Assembly (NCBI GenBank): GCA_014529385.2
Contig: CM043969.1
Span: forward strand, 14,087,446-14,124,445
DNA length: 37,000 bases
Source: Adiantum capillus-veneris
Lineage: Eukaryota > Streptophyta > Polypodiopsida > Polypodiales > Pteridaceae
Direction of reading: 5' to 3'
Shown here piece after piece: positions 30,577 to 37,000 of the stretch. A program made the translations under genes and the position numbers. Numbering within the stretch: position 1 is the stretch's first letter; the number at the start of each line of letters is the position of its first letter. Below the pieces are notes generated by a model that saw only the letters and a list, made by a program, of their open reading frames with translations, had not been told where the DNA came from and searched no databases.

Positions 30577-31409
30577 AGCCTGTGGAGTGCATAATAGGCC
30601 TCTTCCTTGTCGTTCATGCCCACATTGGTTTTTCTACAGTATGAGGGAGAACAAGCAAAAGCCTGGCTGATGAAGGAATATTTTTCTATGACCACTTCTA
30701 CCAACTCTGCCCAGGGAATAAGAATGGGATGTTGGTGAAAGTGCCTCTACCAACCGACTAGAACACTGTGGACTGGCGAGTTCCTGAGGAAACAATGGTG
30801 GAGGCAATGCGAAGTAAGCTCTACAAGGATATACAGAGATCTCTACGTAGCTCTACTCCCACCAAACTGGTTAGAATTGCAAAATTTTGTCATGTTGCAC
30901 TGTTCATAGGGTTGTTTCATAACTACAATATGTGTGTTACAAAAACTATGTTCATGTGCAAGTCATTTCAGCAGTCATCCTGTGACAAACTTCTTGACAG
31001 AGGATGGTATGTAAAGGAAGAGATTGGCATACGGTGCGAGGTCGCACTTGAAACTCTAGTTGTCAAGTACATGATTGCAAACCAATCCCTATTAGTCTCC
31101 TTTTGGTATATGCGATCACAAATGCTCAGAGGTAAGTACATTCCTATGGACCAGGTTTCTACAGGTTTGGAAGATAATCCTGTTGTGGATGTGGAAGTGT
31201 TTGATAAAGAGCATGGCCTAATGTTGGTGGTTACAAAAAGGGAGCTATGCAGTCTTCTGCAGTTACAGCACAACATAGTTGAAGAGTCAATGGACAGGGA
31301 CCTTTCAGATTTTTCCTTTTTCCTAGCTGGCCGTAAGCTGATGCGGCGTAGGGAAAAAGATATTTTGTGCAAAGAGTTGGATGGTCGGGTTGAAATAGTG
31401 TCAATGTAA
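30546..31409 (+). pseudogene. Unrecognised plus-strand gene with two in-frame stops
   Basis: One frame stays protein-like for about 860 bases: DVYPSSYEQWEPVECIIGL, TGA (30642), SLADEGIFFYDHFYQLCPG, NGMLVKVPLPTD, TAG (30759), then 216 codons (first ATG at 30768) ending DGRVEIVSM. The open part contains LVRIAKFCHVALFIGLFHN, LDRGWYVKEEIGIRCEVALE, YMIANQSLLVSFWYMRSQM and SFFLAGRKLMRRREKDIL. I see no known domain. A 3' splice site (TTTTGCAG) precedes it, so it is probably the last exon(s) of a spliced gene. It is convergent with the FCP1-like gene; the 3' ends are about 290 bp apart with a (TC)29 tract between. Possibly a pseudogene, or the true first exon starts after the stops. Confidence 0.5.
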
Positions 31410-31535
31410 CAGAGATTCTTGTGAACCCAAGTGTATACGAATGACTTTCATTACGTGAAGTTTTTTTGAGCTCATTTGTCAATTGTGGTCTGTGAATATA
31501 AGTGTTCTTGAAATACATTTCTTTATCCATTGCCA

Positions 31536-31537
<2 letters not shown>

Positions 31538-31595
<58 letters not shown>
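31538..31595. repeat. Microsatellite (TC)29
   Basis: Uninterrupted TC repeat between the two convergent genes. Confidence 0.95.
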
Positions 31596-31598
<3 letters not shown>

Positions 31599-31702
31599 GT
31601 TAGGCAAGACAAACACATGATAGAAGAGTCATCTTAATTCATTAGAAAGTACAAACTCGTCCGTGAACAATGGACTGAGATACAATTTATGTAAGTAAGG
31701 AA

Positions 31703-32710
31703 TCAAAAGGTATGCCCCTCAAAAGAGGGTGGTGAGATAGTTGTTCCTGGTGGATTGAGGTCTCCCTTTTCAGGAGTATCATCAATCAGTAGTGTATTAT
31801 TTGCATCAAAGGGTACATCAATTTGGCTGAACGGTTTGTACAAAAGAGGTAAGTGTGGTTTTTTAGGGTGGTAGTGCCCCTCGACGGTAACGCATTTTCT
31901 TTGATCATACAAAAAGGCAAAATCTGACGTATCAGCACCACATACACCGCAAACTATTGTAACTAGTGGCGACAAGTTTTGCCTTTGCATTGAAGACCAT
32001 ATGGCAACTCTGAAGCGCGGAAGAAGAAACTGAATAAATTCTTTGGTTCCTGGACGAACCACGACTCGACAAGTACCCATCCGAAATGTTTGCAAATCCT
32101 CGAAGGGGTCTGATATACCTAGAGGCACGTGCATCAGCAGCAATCCATTGATGTCCAAGATACTCAACCTCTGTAAAAGTTGACAAGTACATATAAGTAG
32201 TTAGAAGCTGAACATATTTTTCCATACTTGAATAGACATTACCGGAACAACCGTATCTACAGGTAGCAAGGGTCCATACTGGGTCTCTATAGTGTTGTTG
32301 TTGTTGTTGCTATCCTCTGCTTTAGCTTCATCATCGTAGTCATCGTTCTCATCTTCATCAAGGGTCTCACCCATGGCTCTTTCTGCCTCATTCAGGGTTT
32401 CCTCCAAGGTCTTTTCCACTCCCTCCATTGGCCGGCTTGCATTATCCATATCCTTTTGGGGCTCCTCCATTGGCGGGATTGCCTCATCCATAGGCCTGCT
32501 TTCCTCATCCAGGGTTTCCTCCATGGGCTCTTTTGGCTCCTCTACTGGCCTACTTTCCTCTTTCATTGTCTCCTCCATAAGCCCCTCTGCTTGTACACTA
32601 GCACCTTGCATAGCCTCATTTGACCTTTCTTCATCCTCGGCTCTTTCATCTTTGGCTGGTATGACCCCCTCGGCCCGTTGTGATTCCACTGTATCCGATG
32701 CAAGGGCTTG
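31703..32710 (-). CDS. Acidic repeat linker plus FCP1/HAD phosphatase-like domain
   Basis: This frame follows the TGA at 32713-32711 without any shift. The first exon part (32710-32228, 161 codons) is a Glu/Met/Pro-rich linker with imperfect repeats of MEETLDEESRPMDE type, a DEDENDDYDDEAKAED patch and five Asn. A short intron (32227-32171, GTATGG...TTTTACAG, 57 bp) joins in phase 0 to RLSILDINGLLL. The 155-residue end resembles the FCP1 homology/NLI-interacting-factor HAD domain: motif I LDING (usual DxDx; an Asn variant is common in plant relatives), RPGTKEFIQFLL, motif II VAIWSSM, a Lys candidate for motif III (LLYKPFSQI) and motif IV NTLLIDDTPEKGDLNP. Such domains dephosphorylate Ser/Thr, for example on RNA polymerase II tails, but the change in motif I makes activity uncertain. 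It may be the C-terminal half of the H3-Ulp1 gene or a separate gene with an alternative start. Confidence 0.65.
32171..32227 (-). other. Predicted intron 4 (57 bp)
   Basis: Donor CAA/GTATGG and acceptor CTTTTACAG/AGG; the frame is kept (phase 0). Without splicing the linker frame stops after SIQVWKNMFSF. Confidence 0.6.
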
Positions 32711-34378
32711 TCATGGTGGCTCGCCATGTATTGTCATATCAATTGTGCGGTCGTCCAAGCAGCTATCTTCAGCTTCTCTAGGGTTCGACATAGTGAGCAG
32801 GTGTTGTATTAGACTTGCCCGATATCTTTGCAAATAATCATATGTGTAGTTTTGCACAGCACTCTGCAAAATTGAAAGACCACATGGTGAGAAGTCTTGT
32901 ATAAAGAAAACCAAAACTGACTGAATGCATTGCCAAATGGTTACCTTAGTCATGAAAGTTTTTAATGCAAAGTAGCTTTGCAGGACATATTTTGTATGGA
33001 GAAGACATCTCCAGCCGCAAGAAGTTCCATCGGTTTGATTTGGTACATGCACATCTTTGATTGGGGCCTTGTATAGTTCATACCTTCCACATAGCTTGCC
33101 ATTAAGCAAGCAATAATCTCTTTATACAACTGCACAAAGGAGTATCAGGATGTTAGCTTGAGGCTTTCAAATTTACATGGATATCTATAAGAAACACTTT
33201 CTGATACATAACACTTACAGCCTAATTTCAGGGTGGGTTCCTTTTATTGAATTGAACACCCACACTGCTGGCTGCTCAACATCAAGGCATATGAGACTCC
33301 AGTGATGGTTGTTCTCATAAGGAAAGATGATGACAGTTACTTCCAGCATAGCACAGTGGAGAAACCAACTCTCGAATGAGCCAGAAGGATTGTTCTTCTG
33401 TCTAATAATCACTGACATTTGTGGATAAAGAAGAAACACCTCCGTGTGGGTGTGCAGTGGAAGTTGACTTTTGATCAAACTGCAGGGAGTGTACTTAAGT
33501 TAGTACACCTATCATTTGAGTTTTCAAAGTTAGCAAAATATTAAAACTTACTTAAGACAAACATAGATAATTGTATCTGATATCTGAGCATCTGAATCCA
33601 GCAATATATTAATGTCCATTGTATCCAGAGCCAACTTTCTGGCTCCATCTATAAATGGTATCTCTGCAAGCAAACCATCCTTCATTGAAAGTAGAGTATC
33701 TTTGTTGCTTGCATCTATGGATAGGGTCACATTGCATTCTCTTTGCCTGTGGGACTCCACTGCTACTTTCGTTTTCTCCTTAAGTTCTAGTTCCCTTATG
33801 TCTTCTGTTTGGCGAGCAACAGTCTCTGCCCTTGCCCTTGTATTAACATCATGTGTGACATCTACAACTTTGACTTGTGGCAATAGGTCAGGGGGGTCTA
33901 TCAAAATTTCCCTCATTTTCTTATCCCTGCAGGCATTGGGGACCAGAAGTTTGTCATACCTCCACCTTACCCTTTTCAGTGCCTCGCTATCTTTGTCCAT
34001 TATAGTCACCCTGTGGGCATGGGCTGCTACAATGGTCATGTCACTGAAGTACTCAAGCAGGAAGTCCTCTGCTGCTTCCTGTAGAGCCATCAGTGCAACC
34101 ACTTTCCACCTTTTAGTGCCCCAGGTATCTTCTTTACAAATGGACCTCACCATCCTCTGAAAGGGCAACTTTGGTATGCATAAATCAACACATTTCTGTG
34201 CCTTCCTGATTTCCTTGAAAAGTCCTATGCAGCTCTGTAACTTCTTCATCCTTGGACCTTTCAAAATTTTACTTGGTTTTCCAGGTCTCTTCTTTGGGGT
34301 TGCAGATCTGCTACTTGCCTTAGCTGCTAACCCTGGTCCCTTGCCCACCTTCCTCGCAGTGGCCTTTGTTCTAGCCAT
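32711..34378 (-). CDS. Histone H3-like / Ulp1 (C48) cysteine protease chimera
   Basis: ATG at 34378. Exon 1 (34378-33552) encodes an H3-like module at residues 1-139: ARTKATARKV tail, LFKEIRKAQK helix, IPKLPFQRMVR, then a loop one residue longer than H3 with a CENH3-like RW, ALMALQEAAEDFL, and AHAHRVTIMDKD. A charged coil follows (about 140-255). The Ulp1 domain starts at ISDTIIYVCLN and crosses intron 1 (33551-33480) into exon 2 (33479-33219: NNHHWSLICLD, WVFNSI) and exon 3 (from about 33119: PNQTDGTSCGW). Predicted catalytic set H335, N352 (D in most), Q391, C397: H-to-N is 17 and Q-to-C is 6, as in yeast Ulp1. Exon 4 (32863-32714) ends at an in-frame TGA. Ulp1 enzymes cut SUMO from proteins. 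I chose the ATG at 34378, not 34702, because the extra 108 residues are repeat translation; TTTATACAG just before it may end a 5'UTR intron. Confidence 0.7.
32864..32944 (-). other. Predicted intron 3 (81 bp)
   Basis: Donor ACTAAG/GTAACC, acceptor TCAATTTTGCAG/AGTG; 81 bp is a multiple of 3 and has no stop, so retention would add 27 residues in frame. Retention could be regulated or the segment could be coding. Confidence 0.6.
33120..33218 (-). other. Predicted intron 2 (about 99 bp)
   Basis: Donor GGCT/GTAAGTG at 33218 is strong. The strong acceptor TTTGTGCAG (33130) leads to a stop in the Ulp1 frame. The next AG (TATAAAG, 33120) restores the frame and gives DYCLLNGKLCGRY. Either the weaker AG is used or the strong one marks a decayed or alternatively spliced transcript. 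Confidence 0.45.
33480..33551 (-). other. Predicted intron 1 (72 bp)
   Basis: Donor CTTAA/GTAAGT and acceptor CTCCCTGCAG/TTTG. Splicing joins codon AA/T (Asn) and keeps the Ulp1 frame: the domain start IIYVCL in exon 1 continues to NLIKSQLPL in exon 2. Confidence 0.75.
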
Positions 34379-34399
34379 TCCACTGTATAAAAATAGAAG

Positions 34400-34401
<2 letters not shown>

Positions 34402-34473
<72 letters not shown>

Positions 34474-34529
34474 TCCCCCTCTCTCCACTATTCCTCCCTC
34501 TCTCTATAACACAAACACACACACACACA

Positions 34530-34604
<75 letters not shown>
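34402..34604. repeat. Two (TC)35 microsatellites upstream of the H3-like start
   Basis: TC tracts at 34402-34471 and 34532-34604 separated by CCTTCCCCCTCTC... and (AC)n. On the gene's sense strand these are GA tracts about 25-230 bp before the ATG, probably in the 5' leader or promoter. The Arg-Glu frames upstream of the ATG are repeat translation. Confidence 0.95.
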
Positions 34605-34606
<2 letters not shown>

Positions 34607-34677
34607 AAGCAGACCAAAACACACACACACACTCTCTCCCTCTCCCACTCTCTCACTCATTCTCCTTGCCCTCCATA

Positions 34678-34740
34678 GTACTAAAGGCGCGCTTAGAGAC
34701 ATCCAAATTGTAGGTGGTTATCTCCGCACGCCTTTAGTAC
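34678..34740. mobile_element. 63-bp palindromic element, copy 1
   Basis: Left arm GTACTAAAGGCGCGC (34678-34692), right arm GCACGCCTTTAGTAC (34726-34740), complementary with one mismatch, 33-base centre. A second copy of the same length and arms lies at 35720-35782. Short, noncoding, foldback/MITE-like; it can form a hairpin with 15-bp stem. Confidence 0.75.
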
Positions 34741-34980
34741 ACACACACACACACACACACAGAGGTTGTGTGTGAGTGAGTGTGTGTCTGTGTGTGTGTG
34801 TGTAAGAGAGAGAGAGATGAAATTTCCTGTGAGAGAAAGAGAGAGAAAAAGAAACAGAGAGAGAGAGAGACCTTTGAGAAAAAGAGAGGGTGATAGAGCG
34901 AGAGAGAGGAACAGGGCGACCTTTTAGAAAGAGAGAGAGAGAGGGGGCCAAACCTTGGTAGGAGACACCAAGCCTACTCT
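34741..34980. repeat. (CA)n, (TG)n and impure (GA)n tracts
   Basis: (CA)10 at 34741-34760, GTGTG runs to 34802 and GA-rich impure sequence to about 34940, all upstream of the H3-like gene. Confidence 0.9.
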
Positions 34981-35203
34981 CTTTTACACCTTCTTACTGT
35001 CGGAGATGCAGACGCACGCTCAGTTTCTCTTTCTCTCACTCTCTTTGACTCTCTCGGTGTCTCTCTTTCTCTCGCATGCCTTTTAAGTGTCACATACTAA
35101 CGTATCCGGCCGCATTAAATGACCGAACGTGTTGCATCATGCACACTAGATTCTATTTTAATCACCACGTGGGGCACCGCCGGGGGTTATTGTTATACGT
35201 GCC

Positions 35204-35204
<1 letters not shown>
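34981..35204. other. CT-rich intergenic stretch
   Basis: CT-rich sequence, no gene; one candidate site for promoter elements of the H3-like gene. Confidence 0.3.

Positions 35205-35288
<84 letters not shown>
35205..35288. repeat. Microsatellite (AG)42
   Basis: One of the longest pure dinucleotide tracts in the window, followed by impure GA to 35362. Confidence 0.95.
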
Positions 35289-35293
<5 letters not shown>

Positions 35294-35372
35294 GAAAAAG
35301 AGTGAAACCTCAGAAATTGAGCAAGAGAGAGAGGGAGAGAGAGAGAGAGAGAGGGAGGGAGACTCATTATTG

Positions 35373-35376
<4 letters not shown>

Positions 35377-35402
<26 letters not shown>
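35377..35402. repeat. Microsatellite (CA)13
   Basis: Uninterrupted CA repeat. Confidence 0.95.
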
Positions 35403-35406
<4 letters not shown>

Positions 35407-35515
35407 AAAGAGAAGAGAGCGCAATGGAGCAGACGGCTCCCATGGATTTTTTGCAAACTCCACCAACAAAAGGTCATCTCTTCACTCTATCTCTCTCTAT
35501 TTCTAACAATAGCTA

Positions 35516-35518
<3 letters not shown>

Positions 35519-35561
<43 letters not shown>
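35519..35561. repeat. Microsatellite (GT)21
   Basis: Uninterrupted GT repeat. Confidence 0.95.
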
Positions 35562-35562
<1 letters not shown>

Positions 35563-35625
35563 AAACAAACAAAAACCCATACTATTGAACACACACCCAC
35601 ATACACACACACAGGGTCACACACA

Positions 35626-35627
<2 letters not shown>

Positions 35628-35707
<80 letters not shown>
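35628..35707. repeat. Compound microsatellite (CT)34(TATC)3
   Basis: CT tract passing into TATC repeats. The inverse (GATA) tract lies at 35799-35818 on the far side of the palindrome at 35720-35782. Confidence 0.95.
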
Positions 35708-35719
35708 GTATCTCTCTGT

Positions 35720-35782
35720 GTACTAAAGGCGCGCATAGACAACCAAGTACTCTTTGCAACTCTCTACGCGCGCCTTTAGTAC
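35720..35782. mobile_element. 63-bp palindromic element, copy 2
   Basis: Arms GTACTAAAGGCGCGC (35720-35734) and GCGCGCCTTTAGTAC (35768-35782) are perfectly complementary; centre 33 bases. TGT on each side could be a 3-bp target duplication. Beyond it, TCTATC and GATAGA tracts extend the palindrome to about 35694-35818. Confidence 0.8.
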
Positions 35783-35798
35783 TGTTGAGAGGCAGAGA

Positions 35799-37000
35799 GA
35801 TAGATAGATAGATAGATTTTATTATCGTCCTCGGAGGTCAAATATGACCTATGGGACCAAAGTTACATGTGATGTAGTATGTGTATGGCTGATGAGTGAC
35901 TCTCGATGCTCCAAAATTGTAGTGATGAGAGTCGCAATGGAGAGCCCACACTTTGGCTGGGAGAGGAAAGTGTGTAGGTCTAAGTTATGGCTGAAAATGT
36001 GAGAGAAGCAAGTTCGGATGTGATCAAAAGCTGAGCACTCTAGTAGTGTGTGGTACTCAGACTCTCGAACTTGCAGTGAGCATAATTTGCACAATCGATT
36101 TGACTCTTCTCCATTGCCCCAACGCCCTATCTCGCATCGAAGGAAATGGGAGCTAAGCCGAATTGCTGCGATAGTGCATATCGCGGACAAGGGAATAGGC
36201 TCAAGCATGTAAGTGTGAGTACGGTTTCCTCTCTCAGCGAAGAACATGGTTTTGTAGTTGGGGGCAATATAGGTGGTGTAATGTATGAAGCGTGACCCAC
36301 CGGATTTCTCCCAAGCTGTAATACATTGGCGTTGTAGAAAAGCTTCATTCACTTGAGAGTCAATTGAAGCATCATGTAGCAAGTGTAATGCATCCCATCT
36401 CCCAAACCACTTCTTTATGTCTTGCATCCATCCCGTGCTCAAGATCTTGCTTTTATGCGTCTTTTGAACTTTTTTGCTTGCTTCCCATGCAATTGTAGGA
36501 AGTCGATGTGAGGGGTTTTGACGCATCTTTATCATGTACTCCATAACCCTTTCCATGCCCATAACCTCAATTGGAAGAGATCCCGACTCAAGAAGTAGGA
36601 GCATATATGGTGTTTGTGTCTTAACTTGGAGAAAGTTTGTAAGAAAACGCTTTTGGACATTCTCAAACTCTTTCCAAGTAGACTTTGAGATGCTCCCGCC
36701 CCACACTTCAACTCCATAAAGAAGAACCGGTGTCACCAATGCATCAAAAAGATACTTCTTGAGAACCCAACACTTGATGTTTCCCGCATTACACATGTTC
36801 TCAAATGCATAATATGCTCTCTTTCCCGCTTCCAAACGACGCATAGCACATTCATGCCACTTGTGATTGGATGGAACCTCAAGGCCAAGGTACTTAAAGC
36901 TCTCAACAACTTCAAGTGTCTCGTTGTTGTACACAATGCATGGCTTCTTCTTATGGTTGGTTTTCACAAGCATAACCTTTGTTTTGGATGCATTTACAAT
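35799..37000 (-). mobile_element. LINE (non-LTR retrotransposon), 3' part, runs off the window
   Basis: Minus-strand ORF from the window edge (about 37000) to the stop at 35849, followed by a short 3' end ...GACGATAATAAAATCTATC with (TATC)n tail near 35818-35799. The GA(C/T)GATAATA signature matches the 3' end of the LINE at 12221-13872. The rest of the element must lie beyond 37000. Confidence 0.85.
35849..37000 (-). CDS. LINE ORF2 C-terminal part (reverse transcriptase), partial
   Basis: At the window edge the frame shows VNASKTKVMLVKTN, the KTK block that follows the reverse transcriptase active site, then LEVVESFKYLGLEV, LVTPVLLYGVEVWGGSISK, the thumb/connection region with LPTIAWEASKKVQK, and near the end LCKLCSLQVRESEYHTLLEC (C-x2-C-x9-H-x4-C), a zf-RVT-like zinc motif. 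The open frame is about 380 residues without stop, so this copy is less decayed than the one at 12.2 kb. The catalytic core and endonuclease, if present, lie outside the window. It reverse-transcribes its own RNA at the insertion site in active relatives. Confidence 0.85.
   Translation of the reverse strand: MVNASKTKVMLVKTNHKKKPCIVYNNETLEVVESFKYLGLEVPSNHKWHECAMRRLEAGKRAYYAFENMCNAGNIKCWVLKKYLFDALVTPVLLYGVEVWGGSISKSTWKEFENVQKRFLTNFLQVKTQTPYMLLLLESGSLPIEVMGMERVMEYMIKMRQNPSHRLPTIAWEASKKVQKTHKSKILSTGWMQDIKKWFGRWDALHLLHDASIDSQVNEAFLQRQCITAWEKSGGSRFIHYTTYIAPNYKTMFFAERGNRTHTYMLEPIPLSAICTIAAIRLSSHFLRCEIGRWGNGEESNRLCKLCSLQVRESEYHTLLECSAFDHIRTCFSHIFSHNLDLHTFLSQPKCGLSIATLITTILEHRESLISHTHTTSHVTLVP

Noticed and set aside
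30642-32713. In-frame TGA/TAG codons as evidence of stop-codon reassignment or U-to-C RNA editing
   Set aside because: Such editing is known in fern and hornwort organelles, not in nuclear genes, and other genes in the window end normally at these codons. Point-mutation decay is simpler.
32373-32837. Plus-strand 154-residue Ser-rich ORF
   Set aside because: Antisense of the acidic repeat linker; Ser/Gly richness comes from the complementary Glu/Pro codons.
33612-34160. Plus-strand 182-residue ORF
   Set aside because: Antisense shadow of exon 1 of the H3-Ulp1 gene, which has recognisable domains.
34379-34702. N-terminal extension of the H3-like ORF (108 residues, mostly Arg-Glu repeats and a Cys-Val tract)
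   Set aside because: It is the translation of two (TC)n tracts and a CA tract. The histone-like ARTK start at 34378 is the natural first codon and a possible 3' splice site lies just before it.
34176-34775. Plus-strand 199-residue ORF opposite the H3-like gene
   Set aside because: Mostly SL repeats from the CT tracts; the rest is the antisense of the H3-like exon.
35119-35811. 230-residue plus ORF with RE, TH and SL runs
   Set aside because: Microsatellite translation with no unique domain.

Overview
The window looks like nuclear DNA of a land plant. It has spliced genes with GT...AG introns of 57-89 bp, plant-type LTR retrotransposons with initiator-tRNA(Met)-like primer binding sites, L1-like LINE remnants, MITEs, a Helitron-like element and very many long (CT)n, (GA)n, (CA)n and (GT)n tracts. 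The repeat-rich, gene-poor layout and the style of the LINE reverse transcriptase remind me of large fern genomes, but that is only an impression. No organelle genes, rRNA, tRNA or CRISPR arrays were seen.

Layout. 0-3.5 kb: decayed retroelement tails and short repeats. 3.7-4.0 kb: a TATA box, a microsatellite-bearing 5' leader and a short exon that encodes a signal peptide. 4.1-5.9 kb: a 489-bp inverted-repeat element, a 204-bp Helitron-like element and a LINE/SINE tail. 6-9 kb: two copies of one TIR element plus tandem duplications. 10.3-11.9 kb (minus): exon-like, coding-looking segments with stop codons, apparently one or two decayed genes. 12.2-13.9 kb: LINE remnant (plus). 14.3-16.3 kb: internally deleted Ty3/gypsy element with a broken integrase and an extraordinary compound microsatellite. 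17-18.7 kb: another gag remnant and a perfect 93-bp tandem duplication. 19.2-19.9 kb: foldback MITE and a half copy. 23.2-23.6 kb (minus): a probable first exon of an unknown gene. 24.3-30.0 kb (minus): LTR retrotransposon material (LTR, PBS, gag, protease and RT, truncated), preceded downstream by a second PBS/LTR-like block that holds a CCAAT-box array.

30-37 kb is the most interesting part. A minus-strand, multi-exon gene starts with a protein that is recognisably histone H3 (ARTK-TARK tail start, LPFQR and ALQEAAE core, CENH3-like loop 1). It runs across a spliced junction into a Ulp1/C48 SUMO-protease-type domain whose H, N (usually D), Q and C residues have spacing close to that of yeast Ulp1. 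After one in-frame TGA, the same frame continues through an acidic repeat linker and a further intron into an FCP1/HAD phosphatase-like domain. A convergent, unrecognised plus-strand gene with two in-frame stops lies directly downstream. Upstream of the H3 start lie a dense microsatellite cluster, two 63-bp palindromes sharing the arm GTACTAAAGGCGCGC, and the 3' half of a LINE that runs off the window edge.

The H3-Ulp1-FCP1 arrangement would put a histone-like module, a deSUMOylase-like module and a phosphatase-like module in one locus. Whether it is a live gene, a transposon-carried gene or a decaying chimera cannot be settled from sequence alone.
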